64,000 bases of DNA from contig OX235264.1 in assembly GCA_944472135.2 (NCBI GenBank), positions 92,018,319-92,082,318 of the forward strand. The letters run 5' to 3'. The notes beneath the pieces were generated by a model that saw nothing but the letters and a program-made list of their open reading frames with translations, was not told where the DNA came from and did no database searches. Position numbers and translations under genes: made by a program. Shown here piece after piece: positions 1 to 10,726 of the stretch. Numbering within the stretch: the stretch's first letter is position 1; each line of letters starts with the position of its first letter. This DNA is from Trichobilharzia regenti (lineage: Eukaryota > Platyhelminthes > Trematoda > Strigeidida > Schistosomatidae).

Positions 1-63
1 CCATTAGAATGAATTCAGTTATTAACTATCCGCTTGATGAATGTAATTTTCTTTGTATTTTAG

Positions 64-266
64 CAGTGACATGGAGATCGCTGCAGTGGTTGACTATCTA
101 GCTGACACTCTGAAAGATGACTGTCATCCAGGTGCTCCTGTGATAATTCGTCGTAGTAAAAGTGAAAGGAGGCTTGTCACTGTGGACAATGGATTTAACA
201 TATGTTCAGGTGGTCATCAAAAATCATTGACTTGTAGCAGTGAAGATAATGGACCGATTGAACCAA
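64..266 (+). CDS. Candidate exon of an unidentified gene
   Basis: An open stretch of about 67 codons lies between a T-rich AG acceptor (ending at 63) and a GTGAGT donor starting at 267. The peptide is hydrophilic, starts SDMEIAAVVDYLADTLKDD, and carries a basic patch (IIRRSKSERR) followed by a serine/acidic stretch (CSSEDNGPIEP). I recognise no domain. It lies on the same strand as the last exons at 8855 and 9493 and could belong to the same gene, whose 5' part would be left of the window; the splice phase (one base left over) is compatible with the 8855 exon if the acceptor AG at 8855-8856 is used. The exon call rests on the splice sites and coding look only. Confidence 0.45.
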
Positions 267-269
267 GTG

Positions 270-936
270 AGTTTGTTTTAACTGGTTATTTACTAATCTT
301 ATCAGGCCTGTTTTGAACAGTCTCTTCACTCAAAGGTTTGCATGAGGCTTCGATGAGCATTATTAGTTAACATACGGTTAGACTGGAAAGAAGTTTGAAG
401 TGTTTAAACATAAAGAGATAACAGCCTTTGATTACTGTTTTCAGATAACATTGTAATTTGTTTGTTAGATATATAACACAGTGATAGTGTGCTATTTACC
501 GGTAGTTGAATTTATCCGTCACTTAAGAATTTGTTCAGCTTTCTTTCAGTAGTTTCAGGTGTCATATGCCTGTATTGGAGCTCACCAGTCCAGAATGTCT
601 TTGACTATTGGTATGTATCGCATAGGAAATTGTGCAGTGGAAAGAATCTATGTCAGGAGATTTTGGATGATGTGCGTCGGAATTCTTTGCAGTAGCACAG
701 ATGTATTCACTGCTAAATTACCTTCCATATTTTAAAAGTCTTCAGTAATACTGATCTAACTGTTTACTCTCTCTCTCTCTCTGTTAAGTCTTTGTCCACT
801 GTAATTTAATTACATTTCTCTACCTGACTTTTGTGTGATCCTTAGGAGTCTGGCAAGCTTTACCTTTGTACTTTAGATAAGCTCGTACATCGATATGTCA
901 GTCAACTGAAAGATCACAGATAACCATCATTGATAA
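270..936. other. Putative intron, no feature recognised
   Basis: AT-rich non-coding sequence with a short (CT)n run near 768-782. A pyrimidine-rich acceptor-like site at 845 is followed by a short frame (ESGKLYLC..., stop near 921) that cannot be joined in phase to the exon at 64-266, so I do not call it an exon. Confidence 0.4.
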
Positions 937-1440
937 ATGAACATGAATTTAGCATTTGTATATACTCACTCGAAGACAAATCTTCATCAATCTGATGAAA
1001 TCAGTTTGGAAATCCTCTCCACTCAGAGTAGAAAAACAAAATTCGGACTTTCAACACCAATGTTAAGTGACTCCTTTCTATTTATATGGGTCAGAAACTT
1101 GGCTAGCTTTGCACAAAAAGCATTTCCAACAGGCGGCTGCAGCCTTTTTACCCACAGCTTACTTCACTGGTTCCATACTGAAAATCAGATGGTCAACCAG
1201 ATAGAATTAAGAACAAAAAACTCTGGAAGTGAACCAATCAAGAACCTATTGCTCAAGGAAAATTCCGAGAAAGATGTAGATGAATCGGACACATGCTCAG
1301 GAGACTATCAGGTGACATCACAAGCCAGGCATTACCTTGAATGGGAAATGATGAGTAGGGTATCCGAGAGTGACATACAGGCGATTGTAGGAGGAGAAAA
1401 TGAAGGCTTATCGGTAGTTATGAGCCAGTTACTTTCTTGA
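937..1440 (+). CDS. Orphan 167-codon open reading frame
   Basis: This is the longest open frame in the first 10 kb that is not recognisable as transposon. It begins with ATG just after in-frame stops and ends in TGA at 1438-1440. The predicted protein has no membrane segment or motif that I recognise; the second half is polar and acidic (KENSEKDVDESDTCSGDYQ) and could be an exon of the gene represented at 64-266. No clear splice acceptor defines its left edge, and a GTGACA donor-like site lies inside it near 1311. It may be an exon read with wrong boundaries, an old repeat, or chance. Confidence 0.2.
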   Translation: MNMNLAFVYTHSKTNLHQSDEISLEILSTQSRKTKFGLSTPMLSDSFLFIWVRNLASFAQKAFPTGGCSLFTHSLLHWFHTENQMVNQIELRTKNSGSEPIKNLLLKENSEKDVDESDTCSGDYQVTSQARHYLEWEMMSRVSESDIQAIVGGENEGLSVVMSQLLS

Positions 1441-1760
1441 AAGAGTTGCTATTTTACTTGATACATTTTCGCATAGACTGATAACCTATGATGTTCGTCA
1501 GTGGAATAGATTAAGGAAGATCTTTGAGAAAGTTTAGCGTGAGAACCAGTGATAACCCAGTGATGATTACTGATATGATATTGAGAGGTTTTGCTAACAG
1601 GTGCTGTTTAAGAAAGTATTTTCATGAGAATCTTTTGTCACATATATATGTCCTTTCCTTGTACATTCCTCATTTGGTGATAAGTGATACTGGAAATATT
1701 CAGCCGACTACTTTGAACTCATAAGCTTTGTAAAATTCATTTATCTTGGCAATTTGTGTT

Positions 1761-1762
<2 letters not shown>

Positions 1763-1841
<79 letters not shown>
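1763..1841. repeat. (TA)n microsatellite
   Basis: An uninterrupted TA dinucleotide run of about 79 bases. The tyrosine-isoleucine frame across it is an artefact. Confidence 0.97.
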
Positions 1842-1843
<2 letters not shown>

Positions 1844-1855
1844 TTTTAAAGAAAT

Positions 1856-2066
1856 TATACCCGGTTACAGTTGGAGGCAATCGGCAGGAAACCTTGACCT
1901 AGGTTTCGGGCTAGTAGGTAACCTGTGTCTACAATCACCTCGAAGGAACTCATATCCTCTCTGAGATTCGAACACACGTCACTCACTGCCACCTGCAGTC
2001 AGAGACGTTATCACTGAGCCAGCTATTTGAGCTCGCGGTTGACCTCCTGTAGGACTGTAGTGGGTA
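1856..2066 (-). repeat. tRNA-like short repeat (SINE-C), minus orientation
   Basis: Read on the minus strand, this contains a box-A-like TGGCTCAGTGATAACG and a box-B-like GTGTTCGAATCTC about 35 bases apart, as in a tRNA-derived SINE. The same sequence recurs twice near 49369-49795. It is joined directly to the fold-back repeat at 2067-2258, an association also seen at 49.2-49.8 kb. Confidence 0.6.
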
Positions 2067-2258
2067 CTTTGATTGGACACGAGTAACTACACGAGTGTCT
2101 ACTCCTTTCTTTTGTGCAGACTGAATTCTATCAGTCAGGTTTGCGAGCTACTTGGAATGGTGGCCACACTGCAAACGTGACTGTGAAAATTCAGTCCTCA
2201 CCAAAGAAAGGAGTAGATACGTCACGCTAGTTACTAGTGTCCAATCAAAATTGAAATG
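2067..2258. repeat. Fold-back (inverted-repeat) element
   Basis: The two halves are imperfect inverted copies of each other: the left begins TTGATTGGACACGAGTAACT and the right ends in the complement, ending ACTAGTGTCCAATCAAAA. Each arm is about 80-90 bases and contains CTACTCCTTTCTTT or its complement. Related arms flank the SINE-C pair at 49205-49560, and a single arm lies at 25466-25570. It has the structure of a MITE or fold-back transposon; no coding capacity is seen. Confidence 0.6.
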
Positions 2259-2259
2259 T

Positions 2260-2882
2260 TTGTTGTTATAAACATAGTTAAATGTCAAATGGAAAAACAG
2301 TTAACATCACATATAGAACAATTTATAGGGTGCATAGAACCTAGAAGAGGTGCGAAATCATAGGATTAGAAGGCGAAAAGAATAAAAATAAAAACGTTAC
2401 GTAACATTGTTTGAAATTCGACAAAATAAAATCCATTTAGAATTAGAAGTCCAACAAGTGAAATAATACCGGGGACAATTCAAAGTCAGAATAGTAATAG
2501 TAACGGTTGACGTAATAAAGGAAGACTATACAAATTGAATAAACAAAACGAAAAATAGTTAGATCCAAACTATGAAATGGGGATTACCATCCTTTAGCAT
2601 AGAGCAATTAAGACCATGAAAGTTGGAGAGGTTGAACGAAGTTTTTCTGTATACAGACATCTGGCTTTTCTGTTTCTATAGCCAAGCCTTTCTTCAATAC
2701 AGATGAGTCGGATAGGAAGTAATTTGGCCAAATTACTTGGTTGCTTTGACACTTTACATTGAACTACAATTAGAATCAAAAACGTCTTAATTTTAATCAT
2801 ATTTCATACTACTATTATTATTATTATTTTATCCATTCACACCTATGATTCCATTGCCTCATCGGATATAATTTCTTAAAAA

Positions 2883-2930
<48 letters not shown>

Positions 2931-3660
2931 CGATTGTACAGTTTGATGATAAGTTCGTTGAAAAGAGTCTCTTCGCTGGACCACCAATTGCTCCGATTTT
3001 CTATCTGATGGTTTCACAAATTAGCAGTGTACACCTCAGAAATGTTGTTTGGTGCTTTCTGAGACTTGGAATCATCAATACATCAAATAGGAGTGCAGTG
3101 ACACTCAAAACACGATCTGTACCGAATAATCAATACGAGGATGTGGAACTGTCTCTGATCACACAAGTTAGTGACGTGAAAGGGTTGTTGATCGACTTGA
3201 TTACATGCAGCAAATACATTTCATTTTGTGGTCTAAACTAAAAGTCGATAATATTTCTGAAATGAATAGGTCAATAGGGATCTTTTGAGAAAAACTTTCC
3301 CATGAGACGCTGTGATTGACTACACAATACTGAAAGATTTCTCGAACAAGACGCTGTATGAGAGGATATTTTTATGTCAAAACCTTTTGCCATATGTATA
3401 TTTTAATCCAATCTTTTCTTGTTCTTTCTGCATTTAATGAACATTAGAAGAGGAAACAATCAACCGATCTGTACACTTAAAACAACGATTTGTGGAATTA
3501 CACAGGTAAGCCTTACTTACTGTTATTATGTACACGACAGGTAAGGGATTTATGTCTGTTCCAGCTGACGTTACATAATGAATCCATATGAATTTATATG
3601 TAATAAGGTTCTGTTGATGATGTGAACCACTTTTCAAGAGAACAAGTTGGGCTTGATTCT
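2260..3660. other. Intron or intergenic stretch with (TA)n tract
   Basis: Mostly AT-rich sequence without a recognised gene. A (TA)n run sits at 2886-2924. An open stretch at 3008-3166 ends at a donor-like GTTAGT (peptide end YEDVELSLITQ) and is a weak exon candidate for the gene around it, without a convincing acceptor. Confidence 0.35.
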
Positions 3661-3666
3661 ATAATC

Positions 3667-3857
3667 TTGCTGCGTCGGTGGCACAGTGGTTAGGACTCTC
3701 GACGACCATGCACATGGTCCAAGGTTCGATCCCCTGCCGACGAACACCTGATATCTATGGTCTGTCTGGAAAATTTGGGCTACCGATATCCATGCTGAAA
3801 ATTCCATATTTGTACCAAAAATACAGTGTGAAATTAACCTGTAATAAAAAAAGAAGT
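3667..3857 (+). repeat. tRNA-derived SINE-A (CR1-type tail)
   Basis: The copy starts with the tRNA-like head TGCGTCGGTGGCACAGTGG (Pol III box A-like) and has box B GGTTCGATCCCC followed by GCCGACGA, a near-perfect complement of the start, so the ends pair like an acceptor stem. A body of about 110 bases follows, ending in CTGAAAATTCCATATTTGTA and an A-rich tail. Other copies: 25808, 28246, 28787 (minus). Confidence 0.8.
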
Positions 3858-3925
3858 GTAGACCAATGAATAACAATTTCGACTAGATAATAATAGGGAT
3901 GGAAAATGCTCGTTCAGGTGTTGGT

Positions 3926-4216
3926 TTCAGGATTTCATCATGAGATGACATCAGTTAGAGGACAATTGGTAAACCTGTAAGGACCACTGCAAGACAGCTG
4001 TTTCGTCAGCCTAGTTTGGGAGTCTTCAGTAGCACTCACCTACCACCAAATTTGGAACCCATAACTTTCTGGTGATAAGGCGAGCTCGTAGACCATTAAG
4101 CCAATGGGACACGATCCAATGGCCCAGGAATTCGAACTTCTGCCAGTTCGTGATATGACGTAACCTTTAGCGAGTGTCATCCATTGCGAGTATTTGCCCT
4201 CACACCCAACTTGCTG
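3926..4216 (-). repeat. Hammerhead-bearing SINE (SINE-H), left arm of inverted pair
   Basis: Minus-strand copy of the roughly 290-base short repeat that recurs throughout the window. On the minus strand it holds, in order, a box-A-like segment, box B (GGTT...AA.CC), then a hammerhead-like block: CTGAAGA core, CTCCCAAACTAGG hairpin, GACGAAAC and the palindrome ACAGCTGT. It ends with the ...TCATGATGAAATCCTG terminus common to the family. Confidence 0.8.
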
Positions 4217-4224
4217 AGAAGTCA

Positions 4225-4516
4225 GGACTAGTGAATGTGAGGGCAAATACTCACCATGGATGACATTCGCTAATGGTCGCGTCATATCACCAATTGGTAG
4301 AAGTTCGAATTCGTGGGCCATTGGATCGTGTCCCATTGGCTTAATTGTCTACGAGATTGCCTTGTAACCAGAAAGTTATGGTTTCGAGAACTGGTGGTGG
4401 GTGAGTGCTACTGAAGACTCCCAAACTAGGCTGACGAAACAGCTGTCTTGCAGTGGTCCCTACAGGTTTACCAATTGTCCTCTAACTGATGTCATCTCAT
4501 GATGAAATCCTGAAAC
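4225..4516 (+). repeat. SINE-H, right arm of inverted pair
   Basis: Plus-strand copy, nearly the mirror image of the copy at 3926-4216, with fewer than 20 bases between them. Together they make a roughly 590-base palindrome. Both copies share subfamily changes (ACTCCCAAACTAGGCTGACG), which suggests one arm was copied from the other rather than two independent insertions. Confidence 0.8.
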
Positions 4517-5037
4517 AACTACTTATTTTATATGTCAGTAATTAGATTAATTGTCATGATTTATCACCGTAACTGTCATAAAAAGCAAGTCTAAAATGCT
4601 GAAATACGTTTGTAGATGAAGATAGGTGAATCATCAGCATATGCCATAAAAATCCTTCCTTGTTGACAACATGTAAACTCATTTTACTAGGCGAAAAGGG
4701 AATAACTAACATAATATAAATTGAGTAATGTTACCTTCTTTTGTGTTGAAGATAATAATTACTCGTTGTTAGGGAAATGTATGTGGCAATCAGTGTAGAA
4801 AGGTATCTGTTTCACTCAGGTGACTAATAGAAGACTGGTGTTTAAAGAGTTTTACTGAACTGGTAAAGAAAATCAACTAATAATTATGGATGAAAGAGTT
4901 TTAAGTAGGCGTGTGAATTGTTCCGCTTCACAAATATTCTTTGAGTCTACGATTTGTAAGAACAACAAAGTTCAACGAAGAGTCTGCTTTCGGCGTTGAA
5001 TTCATTCACTTAACTGCATAATCGCATTTATATATAA
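4517..5037. other. Non-coding stretch, nothing recognised
   Basis: AT-rich sequence between the SINE-H pair and a PLE fragment; no coding, RNA or repeat signature was seen by eye. Confidence 0.4.
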
Positions 5038-6020
5038 TTATTTTATCTGTGTGTGTGTGCGTACATTAGGATGTTTTCTATCCGGATCGCTAAGACCTCG
5101 ACAATGTGAAGTATACGGAAGCTTACGGTTTACAGCGGTAGGCTTTTTGACTTTGTTGATGACTTTGAATGGATTCTTCGTGCATATTGAGTGACCAGTG
5201 TAGAATATATGTTCAGTTATATCACTATTTATTAATCCGCTGTTATCTTTTCGTAGCCAGGCGGGATAATGTTTTTTGACGTTTTTAGATAAAACATGCA
5301 TCAAACGACCTAAATGTCTCGCTGCAAATGAGCGAGTAAATTGGTAGATAGACATAGAAGTGGTCAGATGCGATAGTTTATCTTTGGAGTTATTGAAGAA
5401 CAGTGAGCGGCTTGAGAATACCAATTGTAATGTAGCGTCAGGGAATGTTCTTTTCAGAGCGTTAGATATTCTTCTCTTCAGGATATTGGCCAGAAAGTTG
5501 CATTGGAATACCACATTCATGTGAAGCATCTTCTTCGGCTCAGATATGGATTGTTCTTTGTTGATTTTCTGCTTTATATGTTTATCTATAAAGCGTGGTG
5601 GATAGCCTTTCCGAAATGGTGTCTGCCTGAAACGGTGATCTCCTATTCTGCAGATTCAGGGCTGCATTATTCACAGGATTCTAGTCGCAAGATATATTAT
5701 CAAAATTCGTTTGTGATTGGTGAGCACCTTACTGTAAAAGTTCTTCAGCTGACTGTTCCACGTTAGCTTCCGATATATTGATACCTTTAGGGTCATATCA
5801 GTCTTGTTTGTTATTCAGACGTCCAGAAATGAGATTGTCTCTCCGTATCTGCTTCAATTGTAAATTTGATGGCTGGGTGGCAGGTATTAAAAACTTGAAG
5901 GACATTATTAAGGTCACATTTGTTATCACAGGTGATAAAATTTTCATCGACGTACCTTTTGTACAGAGAGAACTTATCGATTGTCGGCTTCAAGGGAACA
6001 TTTTCCAAAATCACCATGAA
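5038..6020 (-). mobile_element. Penelope-like element fragment, RT end plus GIY-YIG domain
   Basis: Read on the minus strand, 6017-5811 encodes the end of a PLE reverse transcriptase: YKRYVDENFITCDNK (catalytic YVDD changed to YVDE), then HPAIKFTIEAD. 5529-5038 encodes a GIY-YIG-type endonuclease tail with the family features ...HYPAWLRK, SDITEHIFYTGHS and FKVINKV. Stops and frameshifts separate the pieces, so it is a dead copy. It abuts an oppositely oriented PLE fragment at about 6150. Confidence 0.75.
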
Positions 6021-6149
6021 AATATCTGCGAGTGACGGTTATAAAGGCTAACCCCATAGTCACACTATCTTAACTTTAATCTTTCATCTCAGCGGCTAAC
6101 TGACATACTTGGAAAAGTAGGTGGAGTAATGAGACTCCTTCGCTAACAT

Positions 6150-6672
6150 CCCTGAAGATTAACTACGAAAATTACCACTCCTTTGTACAAAGAATACTTA
6201 CTTCTGACTCAACACCAAAATCTACCAACAAACTGACCAGATAGCTATGGGCTGTTTACCTTTGAGTCCTGTTGTCACCGACATATTCATGGCTCATCAT
6301 GAACAGACTGAAGTGAAGGAAGCCGGAAATGGAAAAAGAACCACCTATTACTGCAGGTATGTTGGTGACATGCTTTTGGTTTGCAGTAATATGAAGCACG
6401 CATCCACGATGTTTGAAAAACTCAATGCAGCTTATCCTCACACTGTCCCTTACACAGGTCATGCATGTGACAACCAGTTTCACTGCCTAGATCTCAAAAT
6501 AAAAGGAAGAAATGATGGTACGATCGAAAAATCTGTCTTTGGGAAAGAAACTTCCAGAATAATCAATACACAAAGAAAACGTCGGTCCTCAGAAGCCGTT
6601 GTCATCAAAAGACTTCGACCCAGTTTCTGTATACAGAAAGATAGCGTGACTAATCTCTCGGTAGCCTGGTAA
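6150..6672 (+). mobile_element. Penelope-like element fragment, RT palm
   Basis: The frame 6247-6672 encodes the PLE palm: TDQIAMGCLPLSPVVTDIFM (motif with A-M-G-SP), then YCRYVGDMLLVCSN, where the catalytic YVDD is YVGD, and DNQFHCLDLKIKGR. The loss of one catalytic Asp and the truncation make it inactive. It faces the minus-strand PLE fragment on its left, giving a head-to-head arrangement. The GIY-YIG piece at 7905-8660 may be the distal part of the same insertion. Confidence 0.75.
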
Positions 6673-7904
6673 CCGTAACTGTTTTGTTTGTATTCTTTTG
6701 CGTTTTGTTCTTTTGTATGACATTCCGAAGAATTTTGAATTTACTGAGAGTTGAAATCAGTATTAAGTTTCCAAATCCACATAACTATTTTGTCTATGCC
6801 ATGATGTTACTTTACTAATCTCCTCCACCCTCCTAGACTCTCCATCCTGTTGTTTTATTCTGTATTTTGTCTTTAATTAATCCTTGTTTCCAAGCCAAAT
6901 ATGAATTCAGTCTGCCTTCCTCCTACTCTTGTGTAATTATACTACAAATAATTAGTCTTCTAATACTAAATAATTCGTCTACTTGCCTCCTTTTTTGGGA
7001 TTATGTTGCTTATACTTTCTATCTGTAACTCGACTTCACTGTGAAATATGTAGGTTTTTAAATTTTGTAACTTATATTGTTTGGAATGTGTTCAGTTGAA
7101 GAGAATCCATGGAGTGAAAATGAGCTCGTATTATCCTGTAGAAAAAATATTCCATCCTCCTTTGTTCAATTCCATTTTGCTATATCTGACAGTTTAAGTT
7201 TATTCTGAGGTTTAATTAAATTTTCTGACAGAGATGACTGTTTTGCTTGTGGATTTTTTATTCGAAATTCTTAGACTGATGACATTTTCAGTGCTACTTA
7301 TGTGGTTAAGGAGAGTGGGTTTGACAGAATTAGTCAGTAAAGATTGTGACAAGATGATATCAGGAATTCATCTGTCAGTTTTCACCATCTTCGGTGGTGG
7401 ATGTGAACATTTTTTTCTGCACATAATCATAGTTGGATTTATGGAACAGAGTTTTAATCGAAGAAGACAAGGTCAGTTTTTGGAATGTATACACTGATAA
7501 ACTAATTCTCTCTCTCTACACTACTCATACAATGTCATCAAGTGAGAACGCTAAATTTATCCGGAAGAACAGACGTGAACCAAAGGAGTAGGCGGGCATA
7601 AGTCAAAGACATACGCTAGTTTGATGTAGGGATCTGATTTAAATGAGTCTACTCAAGATGACGGGTGTTGAGTTGTGTCTAGAATCTATTTCTTAATTAA
7701 GGTGGACCTTAAGAATCTTGCTTTTTTCTCACACTGTTTATAGGCCTTCAGTGTGCGCCAGCGCCATAGTACTCATACACAACACTGAGCAATGACGAGA
7801 TTCAATCATAGCTAACTTATTCATTTCGACTGAGTTTCACACAATTGACTGAATACTTATGAGGTGGTAAATTGTCGTATCGTGGGTTGATAATTAGAAA
7901 TTAT
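6673..7904. other. Non-coding stretch between PLE pieces
   Basis: AT-rich sequence. An 87-codon frame at 7234-7497 encodes a hydrophobic peptide without a recognisable motif and is probably chance. No other feature seen. Confidence 0.35.
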
Positions 7905-8660
7905 GTTAGAGAATGTGTGAAAAAGTTGTAAAACGCGCGCTGGAACACCATTCAACATGGAGAACACAAAGAGGTATGCAGTTCGATAACAGAGCATCTG
8001 GCGAACTCAGAGCATTCAGCTCCGTTTGAAAAGTCCTTCAAAACGATATACAAGATCCGATCCCACCTACCAAAGGGAGTGAAATCAAGACATCTAGGAA
8101 TAGTTGAGTTGCTGGCGATCCAAAACCTCAAGCTAGTCTATGTGTCCAAAAGAAATACGTCCAATCATTGTCCCTACCATGGCCATCATGAAAAGTCAGT
8201 CCCACCGATAATGATTATCTCATTACCTTTCTTGTCCAACCTTTCCATTTATTTCTGTTATATTTACCTTTTTTAAATCGAAATATTGCATTATAAGATT
8301 TGGTTACTTTTTTCATTTTCAAGTCCAAACCTCCTACTCATTTCGTTAGTACTACGTGCTTCACCCGTTTTCTTACAAACTGACGAGTTTTCTAGTAATT
8401 ATAATCCTATTTTATCTTTTCGCCCTATCTTCCTGATTATTACACATTGTAATTTTAATTTGCCTTTTGACCTGAAATATTTCTAAACTAGTGCTACTAC
8501 TTATCTTCTGTTAATGACACTTAGTAATTTTATTAATATGACACCTGACCGAAAATAATTCTGGAAGTTTCGTACGCATTTAATATAAATAAGTAGACGA
8601 AAGTACAGCCTCCTAGTTGGTGAAATCATCGAAAAGAAAACTTTCTTCGCTTTGACCGTC
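7905..8660 (+). mobile_element. Penelope-like element 3' end (GIY-YIG tail and 3' region)
   Basis: Translation of 7950-8150 gives the GIY-YIG endonuclease tail SSITEHLANSEHSAPFEKS, then FKTIYKIRSHLPKGV and a terminal block LLAIQNLKLVYVSKR. A roughly 500-base AT-rich 3' region follows and recurs at 11810-12180 (both contain TACGTCCAATCATTG near the start and TAGTTG.TGA near the end). The end carries a decayed hammerhead-like core. Confidence 0.7.
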
Positions 8661-8854
8661 TTTTTCATAGTAATTCCTATGATTCAGTGTGTGTATATTC
8701 CGTGTTACAGAATGTATCAAAGCAATGGTGGACACCAGTTAGACTGGATGTTATCGGATAAGCTGTTTCGATATGATTACTGTTATATTTGAAGTCTGTG
8801 CATTAATACTTATATCTACCTGTCTTATCTTTTTCTTATCGCCTTGATTTACAG

Positions 8855-8939
8855 AGAGTGTTTAAAATGTGTCGGACTGAAGAAACTACATGAAGCTTAT
8901 GAAATTCTGGATAAAGATATGAGTTTTGCATCACAAGAA
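8855..8939 (+). CDS. Penultimate exon of the unidentified gene
   Basis: A pyrimidine-rich tract and ACAG acceptor end at 8854 (alternative AGs at 8856 and 8858) and a canonical GTGAGT donor starts at 8940. The exon reads ECLKCVGLKKLHEAYEILD then KDMSFASQE and leaves phase 0, which joins exactly to the exon at 9493. The LGxxxLxxxYxIL-like pattern (VGLKKLHEAYEILD) resembles helical segments near the C-terminus of NIMA-related kinases (NEK1/NEK4/NEK5 type); this is a pattern impression, not a search result. Confidence 0.6.
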
Positions 8940-9492
8940 GTGAGTTATAAACAGCAATTATAAATAACTCGAGAGAGAAGGAGTAAGTGAGCTCTGTCTG
9001 TTGGAATAATCTGTGTGAACCATAAGTAGGTTGACACACATACTGTACAAGTGTATTCGACATTTACTGATAGAACTATCAACGAAAGCTAACACAATGA
9101 TACGGTATTAAATTTAATGTGCTTCGTGACGTTTATCCGACTCTGTTTCACTAGCTGAATGGCTGATGTAAATCGGAGTTTACCTCCAGGACACCAGGAG
9201 ATTAAATCGCATGTTGACATGTTTAAATGACAGAATGTTTACACATAAGTGTGAATGTTGTATGAGATCCTTGAAGAGGCTAGCAGAATTCAGTGAAATA
9301 TTATACCGCTTTTGACGAAAAGAGTAACAGTTCTCAATAAAGGAATACAGATAGTTCACGAACATTGATCAATGCAGTTTTATTAGATGGAGATAGCACC
9401 TGACTTTGTTCAGTACCTTTGTATGCATGATTTTGATAAAAGGAGGAAGCAGGAACACTCATCTTCTGATTTGTTGTTACTTTATCTTTCAG

Positions 9493-9603
9493 ATTTTATT
9501 GAAGAAGATTCTCGGAGTGGATATTTACTCACAGTATATGAGTAAAATTTGGCAGCTGAAATTACTTGAACAGTCTGCTTTTGAACAAACTCCGTTGAGA
9601 TAA
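9493..9603 (+). CDS. Last exon of the unidentified gene (possible NEK-family tail)
   Basis: The acceptor CTTTCAG ends at 9492 and the frame runs to TAA at 9601-9603. It encodes ILLKKILGVDIYSQYMSKI then WQLKLLEQSAFEQTPLR. The join with the previous exon is in phase 0. The ILG...Y..KI.QL...AF.E pattern is like the end of NEK-family kinases, as is the helical repeat in the exon before. Both exons have good splice sites and non-repeat composition, so the gene is real; its identity is uncertain. Confidence 0.6.
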   Translation: MLLKKILGVDIYSQYMSKIWQLKLLEQSAFEQTPLR

Positions 9604-10726
9604 CCACCAGAGAGGTTCGAGAATTTCTTCTTCATTCTCACCAGTTCCTTCATTATGTCAAAGCGTATGCATACATCCCAGTGATTCTAATTGCTTTTGA
9701 ATTTGCTACTTTATATTTCCGATAAATATGATTTGCAGAGGCAACACAGTTATACTATGTACCTTTCTCACTGATTTCATAGAGAAATATGATTACTTTG
9801 GTTTAGGCTAGCGATGTCTCATGTATCAGCAGGCTATTCATACACATTCTGATGATTCTGTCTATGTTGTTGATTGTTCCTTGTCCTAGGTCATGGTCTT
9901 TTACTTACCTTCTTTGAGAACGTTTTGACTTGTAACTTAATATTTTGAAACTGCTTTTGAAGCCATGTGATAGTTGTTGTTTGAGATTTAATTGTGAATA
10001 GACTGTGAGGCATGGTGATACTTTATGAAGGAGAATTCGTTAATTTCATTTCATTTTATAATCTCTTTCCATATCATATTTTTGTCTCCTTTTCTACTAC
10101 AACCACTAATACTACTTGATGTAAAAAAAGTAGTATTTAATGTTTTGTATAATTTAACTTGCATCTGATTTTAAACTGTATAATATCCATAGGCATAAAC
10201 AATTTTTCCGTTAACTGGTCTTCTTTTTTAAACGAATTGTATCCTTCATCCTACATCAAGGGATGTTTTTTGAAAGCCTAGTACAGTAAAATGTAAGTCA
10301 CAACGTTCAGTTCACCGAAACTTATTTCGGTTATTCTGAATAAAGCATGTGAGAAGATAAATGTCGCGAAACGATATTTTCATTTTGTTTCTCTATAATC
10401 GTTTCACAACTGACATGGTTCACAATAATTGAATAAAATAAAATGCATGACAATTAATCAGTTATATAAAACCAAAAGTACATACATACTAATGACCAAT
10501 CATATTCAAATAGGTCAAGTAGTCAGTTCATGGTGGGCAAAGGTAGCATCAAGTCTATTGTTTTGTTTGTATACATAGTTTAGGATGTACGTGATTAATC
10601 CCCAAAATGCTTCCATCACCTTCAATAACCAACCTTGAAGTAGAGTTATGCGATGAAATAATTGTGCATCAGTCATTAATATTGATTTTGTGACCTGATA
10701 TTGATAAGTGCTTTGCAGTGGATGAT
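9604..10726. other. 3' UTR and downstream region
   Basis: No transposon signature was recognised directly after the stop at 9603, consistent with a 3' UTR followed by intergenic DNA. The first clear AATAAA is at 10339-10344, with another near 10433. Confidence 0.4.
10339..10344 (+). promoter_or_regulatory. Candidate polyadenylation signal
   Basis: AATAAA about 735 bases after the stop codon of the gene ending at 9603. In an AT-rich genome this hexamer is common, so the assignment is tentative. Confidence 0.3.

Noticed and set aside
1746..1964. 72-codon frame with alternating Tyr-Ile
   Set aside because: It is a translation of the (TA)n microsatellite plus the SINE-C edge.
3668..3745. tRNA gene at the head of SINE-A copies
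   Set aside because: Boxes A and B and an acceptor-like stem exist, but the anticodon arm is a near-loopless palindrome and the unit is repeated with a constant body and A-rich tail, so it is a SINE.
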